The notes: generated from the sequence alone by a model not told the origin. A DNA stretch of 6,974 bases from an uncultured Peptococcaceae bacterium (GCA_949739465.1 CATIYQ010000064.1:1-6974), one strand, 5' to 3'; counted from the first letter of the stretch, positions 1 through 5,646 are shown. Made by a program: numbers and translations.

Positions 1-13
1 AGGAGGATATGAC

Positions 14-349
14 ATGGATAAAAACAAAGTTGATATGTATTTAACAGGAAGTTCGCAATATTTTGAGTCGTCTGCCATTCCTATGATTCGACAAAAGCTA
101 GAAAAAGCTGACGATGATGCATTAGCCAATTTGCAGGCAGTGAATATGAAGAATCCTAACACCATATTATTGGTTTCTATCTTTTTAGGATGTTTTGGCA
201 TTGACCGTTTTATGATAGGCGATACGGGCATGGGCATTTTGAAATTATTGACCGGCGGTTGCTGCGGTATTTTGACTATTTATGACTGGTTTGTGATTTC
301 GTCCAAAGCAAAACAAAAAAATCTGGCAAACATCTCCATGGTTTTATAA
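14..349 (+). CDS. TM2-domain small membrane protein
   Basis: A 111-residue protein whose second half is a TM2 domain. After a polar, acidic N-terminal region (about residues 1-46, with a D33-D34-D35 run) comes an NP pair (47-48). Two hydrophobic helices follow, at about 50-62 and 74-95, joined by a short turn containing Asp64-Arg65-Phe66, the DRF motif characteristic of TM2 proteins. The second helix includes a Gly/Cys-rich GGCCG stretch (81-85) and ends in YDWF before a basic tail, so both termini are probably cytoplasmic. A perfect AGGAGG at positions 1-6 lies 7 nt before the ATG and supports this start; an ATG at position 9 is too close to it. The next gene starts 6 nt after the stop, so the two are probably co-transcribed. 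TM2 proteins of bacteria have no agreed function; I infer only a small membrane protein. The promoter lies outside the window. Confidence 0.88.
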   Translation: MDKNKVDMYLTGSSQYFESSAIPMIRQKLEKADDDALANLQAVNMKNPNTILLVSIFLGCFGIDRFMIGDTGMGILKLLTGGCCGILTIYDWFVISSKAKQKNLANISMVL

Positions 350-355
350 AAATCA

Positions 356-733
356 ATGGCGCATCTCAAACATTATATTGGTATTTTTTGTATCATTGTT
401 TTGCTGGCGTTTCTTTTTGACGCCATGGGGATACGCATTTGTTTATTTTATGCCTTGTTTCACTTGCCATGCCCGGGCTGCGGCATGACCCGAGCGGCAA
501 AATCGCTCTTGAGGGGCGATATAGGCAAGGCATTGGACTATAACGTTATGATTTTCCCATTGGTCATGGTTTGTCTGTTTGGTTGTTTTTTCTTGCGTTG
601 CGAAAAAGCGGAGCAATGGAAAATAATGTTACAACAAAGAAAAAGATTATTTATAGGAATGTCTGTTGGTTTAACTCTTGTAATTTGGTGGATAAATTTA
701 GGAAATCCGCTGCTTTACGAATCCTTTTCATGA
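356..733 (+). CDS. DUF2752 membrane protein
   Basis: A 125-residue hydrophobic protein with the DUF2752 signature CPGCGMTRA at residues 39-47: two cysteines around a Pro-Gly, then Gly-Met-Thr-Arg. Predicted membrane segments lie at about 7-24, 62-80 and 99-113, with basic residues (KQRKR region, about 91-98) in the loop before the third. The family is short (typically about 100-150 residues), so this copy is full length. Its biochemical function is unknown; the paired cysteines could bind metal or react with thiols, but that is inference. It begins 6 nt after the TM2 gene with no clear Shine-Dalgarno sequence of its own, which suggests translational coupling. DUF2752 and TM2 genes are often neighbours in Bacillota. 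A terminator follows at 757-790. Confidence 0.87.
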   Translation: MAHLKHYIGIFCIIVLLAFLFDAMGIRICLFYALFHLPCPGCGMTRAAKSLLRGDIGKALDYNVMIFPLVMVCLFGCFFLRCEKAEQWKIMLQQRKRLFIGMSVGLTLVIWWINLGNPLLYESFS

Positions 734-756
734 GACTTATAAAATAAATTACAATC

Positions 757-790
757 AAAAAGGACTGCGAAGAAATTCGTGGTTCTTTTT
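757..790 (+). terminator. Hairpin terminator after the TM2/DUF2752 pair
   Basis: Arm AAAAAGGACTGCGAA (757-771), loop GAAA (772-775) and arm TTCGTGGTTCTTTTT (776-790) can pair over all 15 positions if three G-U wobbles are allowed; the T-run forms the end of the second arm. The A-tract mirrors the T-tract, so it could also work on the minus strand. With G-U pairs in the middle it may be weaker than the other two terminators here and might allow some read-through into the regulator gene. Confidence 0.8.
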
Positions 791-840
791 GTGTTTATTT
801 GCAAAATTCAGTTATTTGTCACATTCTCCGGCAAAAAATC

Positions 841-849
841 TGGTATACT
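841..849 (+). promoter_or_regulatory. Extended -10 promoter for the two-component operon
   Basis: TGGTATACT gives an extended -10 (TGn plus TATACT, five of six consensus bases). No good -35 hexamer lies 16-18 nt upstream; TTGTCA at 816-821 resembles one but is 22 nt away. Extended -10 promoters tolerate a poor -35. Transcription would start near 855-858, leaving a leader of about 80 nt. Confidence 0.55.
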
Positions 850-869
850 GTTGTTGTAATAAAACAGAA

Positions 870-902
870 AGGCAAGATTTGCCTATTATCTGCAAAAGCA
901 GA
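870..902 (+). other. Two small hairpins in the leader of the regulator gene
   Basis: AGGCAA (870-875), loop GAT, TTGCCT (879-884) is a perfect 6-bp hairpin. It is followed by TCTGC (889-893), loop AAAA, GCAGA (898-902), a perfect 5-bp hairpin. They lie 4 nt apart between the putative promoter and the start codon. They do not match a riboswitch I recognise, and no T-run follows, so they are not a terminator. They could stabilise the message or bind a regulator; function unknown. Confidence 0.4.
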
Positions 903-926
903 ATGAAATCGCATAAAGAAAAGACG

Positions 927-932
927 GGTGAT
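927..932 (+). promoter_or_regulatory. Ribosome binding site deciding the response regulator start
   Basis: GGTGAT pairs with the anti-Shine-Dalgarno end of 16S rRNA (the GGTGAT half of AGGAGGTGATC) and lies 6 nt before the ATG at 939. This supports the 226-residue protein rather than an in-frame ATG at 789. Confidence 0.6.
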
Positions 933-938
933 GGACAG

Positions 939-1619
939 ATGTACAAGTTGTTGGTAGTTGATGATGAAATGCATATCCGGGAGTTAATCAAAAAATATGC
1001 TATTTTTGAAGGTCATGTGGTGGTAGAGGCGGCTGACGGCATGGAGGCGGTGCGTATTGCCCGACAAGAAAAATTTGACTTAATCATTATGGATATTATG
1101 ATGCCAGAGCTGGATGGTTTTTCCGCTTGCAAGGAAATCCGCGCTATTCAGGATACGCCGGTGATCATGCTTTCCGCCAGAGGGGAAGAATATGATAAAA
1201 TTCATGGCTTTGAGTTAGGCATTGACGATTATGTGGTCAAACCTTTTTCGCCCAAGGAATTGATGCTACGGGTAAAAGCCGTCATTAACCGCACGAAAAA
1301 CGCTGCCATAGAAAACGAAAAGGAAATTTTGCAGATAGAGGGACTTTCCATTGACTTTACGGGGCGTTTGGTTTGTATAGACGGGGAACAGGTTAATTTG
1401 TCCCCCAAAGAATATGATTTATTGTTTTACTTGGTTCGCAATCGGGGTATCGCCCTTACCAGAGAACAGCTTTTGAATGAGGTCTGGGGCTATGACTTTT
1501 TCGGCGACGACCGCACGCTGGATACCCATATTAAGTTGCTGCGCAAGAGCTTGGGCGATTATAGCAGTTGTATTACCACGCTGAGAGGGGTCGGATATCG
1601 TTTTGATGCAAACAGATAA
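939..1619 (+). CDS. OmpR/PhoB-family response regulator
   Basis: A 226-residue cytoplasmic DNA-binding regulator. The receiver domain (about 2-116) has all the catalytic residues: acidic pair Asp8/Asp9, phosphoacceptor Asp52 in IIMDIMMPELDG, Ser79 in the Thr/Ser position, and Lys101 in VVKPFSP. A linker (about 117-132) leads to a winged-helix effector domain (about 133-223) with the usual NLSPKEYDLL opening, a recognition-helix region around RTLDTHIKLLRKSL, and the closing GVGYRF wing. The length is standard for the family. I chose the ATG at 939 because the receiver begins immediately (MYKLLVVDD) and GGTGAT lies 6 nt upstream. The kinase gene begins inside its 3' end, so the two are a cognate pair. 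The target genes cannot be told from the sequence; the operon itself is a plausible target. Confidence 0.95.
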   Translation: MYKLLVVDDEMHIRELIKKYAIFEGHVVVEAADGMEAVRIARQEKFDLIIMDIMMPELDGFSACKEIRAIQDTPVIMLSARGEEYDKIHGFELGIDDYVVKPFSPKELMLRVKAVINRTKNAAIENEKEILQIEGLSIDFTGRLVCIDGEQVNLSPKEYDLLFYLVRNRGIALTREQLLNEVWGYDFFGDDRTLDTHIKLLRKSLGDYSSCITTLRGVGYRFDANR

Positions 1620-3108
1620 TTATATCGGCAAACAAACACCCATTAAATGGAAAATCTTCGGTTATTTACTGGTTTTTGTCGTCTTTCTCTTGCTGCTGTT
1701 ATGGCTCCTTCAAGTGGTGTTTTTAGATAGCATTTATAAAGAAATTAAAACCAAGCAGATATTTGACGGGGCAAAATCCATTACCACCAATATTGACCAT
1801 CCTGAATTAGGTTCGTTGTTGGAGAATATCTCCAAACAGCATGGCATTTGCGTGCGGATTCTGGATAACGACGGACAGGATTTGTATTCGGTGGGGGATA
1901 TTCCGGAGTGCTTAATTCACAAAATGGACCGTCGAGAAGTGATGAATTTTTATCGTATGGCGATGGAAGAAGACGGCGCCGCCTTTCGATTTTTTTCTAT
2001 TGGCACAGAAGGGAAACGCGCTGAACATTCCGAAGGATTTCGGGAGAATTTTCATCCCTTTCCCCGTCGCGCTATGATGGAACAAATGGTTTATGCCCAA
2101 ATCATTTCCGACGACGGAGGAGATAGGATGATTTTGCTTAACGCCACCATTACGCCTGTACAGGCGGTAGTGGAAACGTTACGCATTGAGCTGTGGTGGG
2201 TTTCCGTTATTTTAGTTGTGTTGTCGGTGCTGTTGGCGTTTTTTATGGCACGGAAGGTGTCTGCGCCCATTATGAAAATGAACGCTTCTGCCAAGGAGCT
2301 GGCAAGGGGCAACTATGATACGGTGTTTGCAGGGGACGGCTATTTGGAAGTCAGAGAGTTAAACGATACCTTGAATCACACTGCCAAAGAACTTGCCAAG
2401 GTGGAGGGGTTACGCCGAGAGCTTCTTGCTAACGTCTCTCACGACCTGCGAACGCCGCTGACTATGATAACGGGTTATGGTGAAGTGATGCGAGATATTC
2501 CCGGGGAAAATACGCCGGAGAACGTGCAGATTATTATTGACGAGGCGAGACGTCTGACGGATTTGGTCAACGATATGCTGGACCTTTCCAAGCTCCAAGA
2601 GGGCGTTCATCAGCCGCATAAGGAACCGTTGAACCTGACTCAATGTATTCGGGAGATTTTGACTCGCTATGGGAAGCTGACGGCGCAGGAAGGCTACACC
2701 ATTCTCTTTGCGCCCCAAGCTGATATTTGGGTGGCAGCGGATAGAGTAAAAATGGAGCAGGTGCTGTATAACCTAATCAACAATGCCATTAACTATACAG
2801 GAGAAAGCAAAACCATTGAAATACGACAGACTGTAATGGCGGAGCTGGTTCGCATTGATATTTTAGATGAGGGAGCTGGTATTGCAGCGGAACAGTTGCC
2901 CTACATCTGGGAGCGGTATTACCGTACGGAACACTCTCATCAACGGGCAGTGATAGGCACAGGGCTGGGACTTGCCATTGTAAAGAATATCTTTGATTTG
3001 CATGGCATGGATTATGGCGTGGCAAATCGTCCCGAAGGCGGCTGTGATTTTTGGTTTGCCATGGCGGTTTTAGACGGAGGAGAAGCAGAGAATGGAACAG
3101 GAAGATAA
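1606..3108 (+). CDS. Membrane sensor histidine kinase (HAMP, HisKA, HATPase_c)
   Basis: A 500-residue orthodox sensor kinase that should phosphorylate the regulator encoded just upstream. Order of parts: cytoplasmic tail, membrane helix 1 (about 17-39), extracytoplasmic sensor region of about 155 residues (about 41-195), membrane helix 2 (about 196-215), HAMP linker (about 216-268), then the HisKA dimerisation domain with phospho-accepting His279 in SHDLRTPL. The ATPase domain shows the N box NLINNAIN (389-396), the G1 box DEGAGI (421-426), an F-box-like YIWERYYR, and the G2 box GTGLGLAIVK (451-460). All catalytic boxes are intact. The sensor region is not a recognised ligand domain. It includes an aromatic, His-rich and basic stretch (FHPFPRR), and the signal is unknown. 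The ATG at 1606 overlaps the regulator gene by 14 nt; a TTG one codon earlier (1603) is an alternative. GAGAGGGG at 1583-1590 is a distant ribosome site, so coupling is likely. Confidence 0.95.
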   Translation: MQTDNYIGKQTPIKWKIFGYLLVFVVFLLLLLWLLQVVFLDSIYKEIKTKQIFDGAKSITTNIDHPELGSLLENISKQHGICVRILDNDGQDLYSVGDIPECLIHKMDRREVMNFYRMAMEEDGAAFRFFSIGTEGKRAEHSEGFRENFHPFPRRAMMEQMVYAQIISDDGGDRMILLNATITPVQAVVETLRIELWWVSVILVVLSVLLAFFMARKVSAPIMKMNASAKELARGNYDTVFAGDGYLEVRELNDTLNHTAKELAKVEGLRRELLANVSHDLRTPLTMITGYGEVMRDIPGENTPENVQIIIDEARRLTDLVNDMLDLSKLQEGVHQPHKEPLNLTQCIREILTRYGKLTAQEGYTILFAPQADIWVAADRVKMEQVLYNLINNAINYTGESKTIEIRQTVMAELVRIDILDEGAGIAAEQLPYIWERYYRTEHSHQRAVIGTGLGLAIVKNIFDLHGMDYGVANRPEGGCDFWFAMAVLDGGEAENGTGR

Positions 3109-3715
3109 AATTATTGCCTCAGCGGAGCAGTTGGAGTCGTTATTGGGGACAGAGGAAGATTTGTATGAGGGGTATATCTTCCGAGAGGTCGATTTTAATG
3201 GAATGGTATTGCCGAGAACAGAGTTTTCCCATTGTTGTTTTCATAAATGCAAGTTTTGCAATGCAAGGCTGGAGCGATGTTTTTTCGTGGATACTGTCTT
3301 TGAAAAATGTGATTTCTCCAATAGCCTGGCAGGTTTTTGCAGTTTACAGCGAGTTATTTTTGCAAGCTGCAAAATGTTGGGCGCTGACTGGTCTGACGGG
3401 GTGTTCCGCAATACCTGTTTTCAGGATACGGTGGCAAGATACAGTAATTTCACCCATAGCAAATTTGAAGATACTTGCTTTTCTCAATGCGACCTGACGG
3501 AGGCGGTGTTGGAGCAATGCGTCTTAAAGCGGTTTCGTTTGCAGGAGAGCATGCTTACTGGGGCGGCGTTTTTCCGCACAATCCTAAAGGATATTGATTT
3601 ATCTACTTGCAACATTGCCCGTATTCGTGTGAATCTTGCAGATTTAAAAGGCGCTATGGTAGATGCAAGTCAGGTATTTGACCTGGCGGCGTTATTGGAA
3701 GTGAGAATAAAATAA
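3092..3715 (+). CDS. Qnr/MfpA-like pentapeptide-repeat protein
   Basis: A 207-residue cytoplasmic protein without a signal peptide. After an acidic N-terminal segment (about 1-27) it is an unbroken right-handed quadrilateral beta-helix candidate. Residues 30, 35, 40 and so on to 190 form a perfect five-residue register of 33 core positions filled by Phe, Leu, Met, Trp, Ile or Val, except Ala80 and Ala115. The i-2 positions are mostly Cys, Ala, Ser or Thr. Nine of its 13 cysteines sit at i-2; Cys53, 73, 93, 133 and 173 fall on one face. The end, DLKGAMVDASQVFDLAALL (184-202), resembles the C-terminal cap and dimer helix of Qnr proteins (DLQGVKLDNYQA...). Qnr and MfpA mimic DNA and protect DNA gyrase from quinolones; whether this one does is inference. 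GGAGGAG at 3076-3082 lies 9 nt before the ATG. The gene overlaps the kinase gene by 17 nt, so it is probably part of the same operon. Confidence 0.88.
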   Translation: MEQEDKIIASAEQLESLLGTEEDLYEGYIFREVDFNGMVLPRTEFSHCCFHKCKFCNARLERCFFVDTVFEKCDFSNSLAGFCSLQRVIFASCKMLGADWSDGVFRNTCFQDTVARYSNFTHSKFEDTCFSQCDLTEAVLEQCVLKRFRLQESMLTGAAFFRTILKDIDLSTCNIARIRVNLADLKGAMVDASQVFDLAALLEVRIK

Positions 3716-3748
3716 AAAGAACGGCAGCTAGTTGCCGTTCTTTTTATT
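3711..3748. terminator. Bidirectional terminator between convergent operons
   Basis: Arm 3711-3726 pairs perfectly with arm 3733-3748 (16 bp), with core AAAAAGAACGGCA / TGCCGTTCTTTTT and a 6-nt loop (GCTAGT). The A-tract and T-tract at opposite ends allow it to stop transcription from both sides. The stop codon of the pentapeptide gene (3713-3715) lies inside the first arm, and the SEDS gene stops 12 nt beyond the other side. Confidence 0.92.
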
Positions 3749-3760
3749 AAGTAAGATATT

Positions 3761-5149
3761 TTATTTCCAGGTTACTTTGATGTCGATGCAAGGTAAGAGT
3801 CTTTTTTCTGTCGCTTCTTGAAGGGTCGGTGAAGCGACCAGATTTTTCCGTCGGTAGACGTTGAGGAAAATGGCCATCAACGCCATATCCAGCACCAGCA
3901 TACTGCCGCCGTAAGAAATGAAGGGCAGGGAGAGACTGATATAAGGGAATAGGGTAAGATTCATCAAAACATTGCAGATAATCTGGGCGGCGAAGAAAGC
4001 GGTAATACCGTAGCAGATTACCTTGCCGTAACGGTCTTGGACCTTGCGAGATAGTTGTATCATCTTGCAGATGAGGGCTGCCATGACAAAACATAAAGCT
4101 ACTGCTACGCCCCAGCCGAAACGACCGATGATATAGGTGAGAATCAGGTCGGTATGGGCCTCCGGCACGATGAAACGAAGTCCGTCGTCCATTTCAAAGA
4201 AGGCGTCTTCCTCCGGCATTCCCCCGAACCAGGAGGAATTTGCCATGACGGCGCGCTGCTGCATGGGCACATAACCGCTGCCCTTGGGGTCGCTTGCCGG
4301 GTCAAGAAAAGTTGTAATTCTTGCCATGCGGTAAGGCTCAATGGCGATAAAGAGAAAAGAAGCGACCAAGAAGAGCGCTGCCAGAACGCCGTAAAGGGTT
4401 GTCATTTGTTTTTTTGGATGATGACACCAAGGCGCGTGGGCAATGGAATAGTGCAGCATGGGCAGGCAGACAATAGCTAGAATAAAGGCTTTTGCTAAGT
4501 GGTGCGCCCCTATAAGAACGATGGATATTGCCATCGCGGCAATGAGAAACCAACTGTCGCGGGGACGTTCTGTCTGCCAGCGAATGGCAAGCCCGGCAAA
4601 AGAAAGCAGGTAGAGGCAGGTAGCCAATGCGCCGCTGTCGATGGAAATATTGCCGATGCCAATCCAATGGTAGCCGGAGCTGAAGCCGTTGTCAAAAAGA
4701 ATCCAAAGATTCAACAGAACGCCAACGCCATAGAGAAGGAACGAATACTTGAACAGCTTGGTATAGTTCGTAAAGTAAAGAACAGCGGCAAGAAAGAGTC
4801 CAAAAACCGCAAAAGCAGCTTGCCGAACGCCAACATTATAGTAAGTATAGACTTGATATTCCGCTAATACACAACAGCCGAAGCCTACCAGTAGGGCAAG
4901 AATCCCTAAAGTGAGCCAGTCTGTTTGTGGTTTGTGGGTTTTGTGCAGCTGTCTGCCCACTTCTTTTGCGTTGCCCATTTGTGCGAGAGCCTTTTCGGTG
5001 GCGGCGGTTTCGTCGTCGCCTTGGGCGAGGTATGCTTCTTGCAGCTCTATAATATGCTCTGCTAACTCTTCCCGAATGGGTGTGTGCGCCGCCTTACATT
5101 TGATTTCTCCGCAGACAGCGTCCAGATATTGCTCAATATGCGTATTCAA
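3761..5149 (-). CDS. SEDS-family (FtsW/RodA/SpoVE) membrane protein with HAAS-like prefix domain
   Basis: A 462-residue polytopic membrane protein. Residues about 1-74 form a soluble helical domain of the HAAS/permease-prefix type: EELAEHIIELQEAYLAQG (27-44), then an Ala-rich helix and MGNAKEVGRQLHK. From about 78 onward it is a SEDS protein with roughly ten hydrophobic segments. Family hallmarks are YRMARITTFLDP (to 284), PKGSGY, PEAHTD with the conserved acidic Asp334, and the signature LPFISYGGS (408-416). SEDS proteins polymerise glycan strands from lipid II together with a class B penicillin-binding protein; the substrate of this one is not shown. The large extracellular loop normally carrying AIGSGG is replaced by MANSSWFGG. 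The start is TTG, supported by AGGAGG 8 nt upstream, and it overlaps the padR-type gene by 17 nt. This is probably an accessory SEDS protein rather than the housekeeping FtsW or RodA. Confidence 0.9.
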   Translation of the reverse strand: MNTHIEQYLDAVCGEIKCKAAHTPIREELAEHIIELQEAYLAQGDDETAATEKALAQMGNAKEVGRQLHKTHKPQTDWLTLGILALLVGFGCCVLAEYQVYTYYNVGVRQAAFAVFGLFLAAVLYFTNYTKLFKYSFLLYGVGVLLNLWILFDNGFSSGYHWIGIGNISIDSGALATCLYLLSFAGLAIRWQTERPRDSWFLIAAMAISIVLIGAHHLAKAFILAIVCLPMLHYSIAHAPWCHHPKKQMTTLYGVLAALFLVASFLFIAIEPYRMARITTFLDPASDPKGSGYVPMQQRAVMANSSWFGGMPEEDAFFEMDDGLRFIVPEAHTDLILTYIIGRFGWGVAVALCFVMAALICKMIQLSRKVQDRYGKVICYGITAFFAAQIICNVLMNLTLFPYISLSLPFISYGGSMLVLDMALMAIFLNVYRRKNLVASPTLQEATEKRLLPCIDIKVTWK

Positions 5150-5474
5150 ATTGCACGCCTCCTATCACTTTATTGACGGCTTCGCTGAAAACCTGCCATT
5201 CCGCTTGTTTTTCTTTGAGGAGTTTTTTTCCTTCCTCGGTGATTTCATAATATTTCCGTTTGCGAGCAGTTTCGCTTTCCTCCCAATAAGAGTGAATGAC
5301 GCCGTTATTTTCTAAGTTGTGGAGCAAGGGGTAGAGGGTGCCTTCCTTTAAGGTGAAGATTTGATTGGACCGCTCCTCCAACGTCTTCGTCATCTGATAG
5401 CCGTACATGGGCTCTGCGGCAAGGAGTGACAATATCATCGTTGCCGTACTGCCCTTTAAAAGTTCTTTGTCCAT
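5133..5474 (-). CDS. PadR-family transcriptional repressor
   Basis: A 113-residue winged-helix regulator of the short PadR class. It shows the family motifs in order: GSTATMILSLLA (8-19), PMYGYQ (22-27), the recognition-helix and wing segment GTLYPLLHNLE (45-55), then RKYYEITEEGKKLL (73-86). These lead into a C-terminal helix that should make the dimer. The length matches the small (about 105-115 residue) PadR proteins that sense ligands or envelope signals. The ATG has AGGAGG 12 nt upstream, a rather long gap. The gene sits first in a two-gene operon and overlaps the SEDS gene. A dyad at 5507-5529, overlapping the transcription start of its own promoter, points to self-repression. The prefix domain of the SEDS protein is of a type often encoded beside PadR genes, which supports the functional link. 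The inducer is unknown. Confidence 0.94.
   Translation of the reverse strand: MDKELLKGSTATMILSLLAAEPMYGYQMTKTLEERSNQIFTLKEGTLYPLLHNLENNGVIHSYWEESETARKRKYYEITEEGKKLLKEKQAEWQVFSEAVNKVIGGVQFEYAY
5158..5163 (-). promoter_or_regulatory. Ribosome binding site supporting the TTG start of the SEDS gene
   Basis: A perfect AGGAGG (minus strand), inside the end of the PadR-type gene, lies 8 nt before the TTG at 5147-5149. No ATG is close, so this site decides the unusual start and gives the full prefix domain. Confidence 0.82.
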
Positions 5475-5506
5475 TGATTAGGAAAACCTCCTTTATGTAG
5501 TTTTAC

Positions 5507-5529
5507 TATGCATAGATAATCTATGTATA
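5507..5529. promoter_or_regulatory. Putative PadR operator dyad
   Basis: TATGCATAGAT (5507-5517), central A, ATCTATGTATA (5519-5529) form an 11+11 inverted repeat with a single mismatch (5510/5526). It lies right after the -10 box of the padR promoter, over the transcription start, where a bound repressor would block initiation. PadR proteins usually bind AT-rich dyads of this sort. Confidence 0.72.
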
Positions 5530-5530
5530 A

Positions 5531-5559
5531 AATATAACGCGGTTTTTTTTCTCTGTCAA
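5531..5559 (-). promoter_or_regulatory. Sigma-A promoter of the padR-SEDS operon
   Basis: On the minus strand TTGACA (5559-5554, perfect -35) is followed by exactly 17 nt and TATATT (5536-5531, five of six). The predicted start, about 7 nt downstream, falls within the dyad operator. Such a strong promoter would be expected to need a repressor. Confidence 0.85.
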
Positions 5560-5563
5560 GGGC

Positions 5564-5594
5564 AAAATAGAAAAGAATATGATAAAATAGAAAA
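5564..5594. repeat. Two direct copies of an A/T-rich 11-mer, 20 bp apart
   Basis: AAAATAGAAAA occurs at 5564-5574 and again at 5584-5594, so the copies are in phase on two helical turns. They lie just upstream of the padR -35 box, where an UP element would be. They could also be upstream sites for the divergent lipoprotein gene, for which I see no convincing promoter. Confidence 0.4.
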
Positions 5595-5633
5595 AAGAAA
5601 CAAATTGCTTTTTCCTTCGTCTAAATATTAAAA

Positions 5634-5638
5634 GGGGG
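5634..5638 (+). promoter_or_regulatory. Ribosome binding site deciding the lipoprotein start
   Basis: GGGGG (within AAAGGGGG) lies 8 nt before the ATG at 5647 but only 2 nt before the in-frame ATG at 5641. The spacing favours 5647. Confidence 0.65.
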
Positions 5639-5646
5639 TTATGTCA

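Noticed and set aside
816..821. TTGTCA as the -35 box of the two-component promoter
   Set aside because: It lies 22 nt from the -10 box, too far for a usual sigma-A promoter; the extended -10 is the better explanation.
789..938. 50-residue N-terminal extension of the response regulator from an earlier ATG
   Set aside because: That ATG overlaps the terminator stem and lies before the promoter at 841-849. The extension has no domain, and the receiver begins right at the ATG at 939 with a good ribosome site.
1912..3025. Minus-strand open frames opposite the histidine kinase
   Set aside because: The kinase frame carries every catalytic box; the antisense frames look like shadows without motifs.
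3051..3497. Plus-strand open frame of 148 codons across the kinase end and pentapeptide gene
   Set aside because: It is a frame shadow: the pentapeptide frame has a perfect five-residue register and a ribosome site, while this one shows no family features.
3747..4695. Other minus-strand frames inside the SEDS gene
   Set aside because: They are out of frame with the LPFISYGGS and PEAHTD motifs and have no independent support.
4154..5315. Three plus-strand open frames (4154-4480, 4499-4867, 4911-5315) opposite the SEDS and PadR genes
   Set aside because: They lie antisense to well-supported genes, show no recognisable domains, and none matches a good ribosome site.
5641..5646. ATG at 5641 as the lipoprotein start
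   Set aside because: It is only 2 nt from the GGGGG ribosome site; the ATG at 5647 has 8-nt spacing and gives a typical MKK signal-peptide start.
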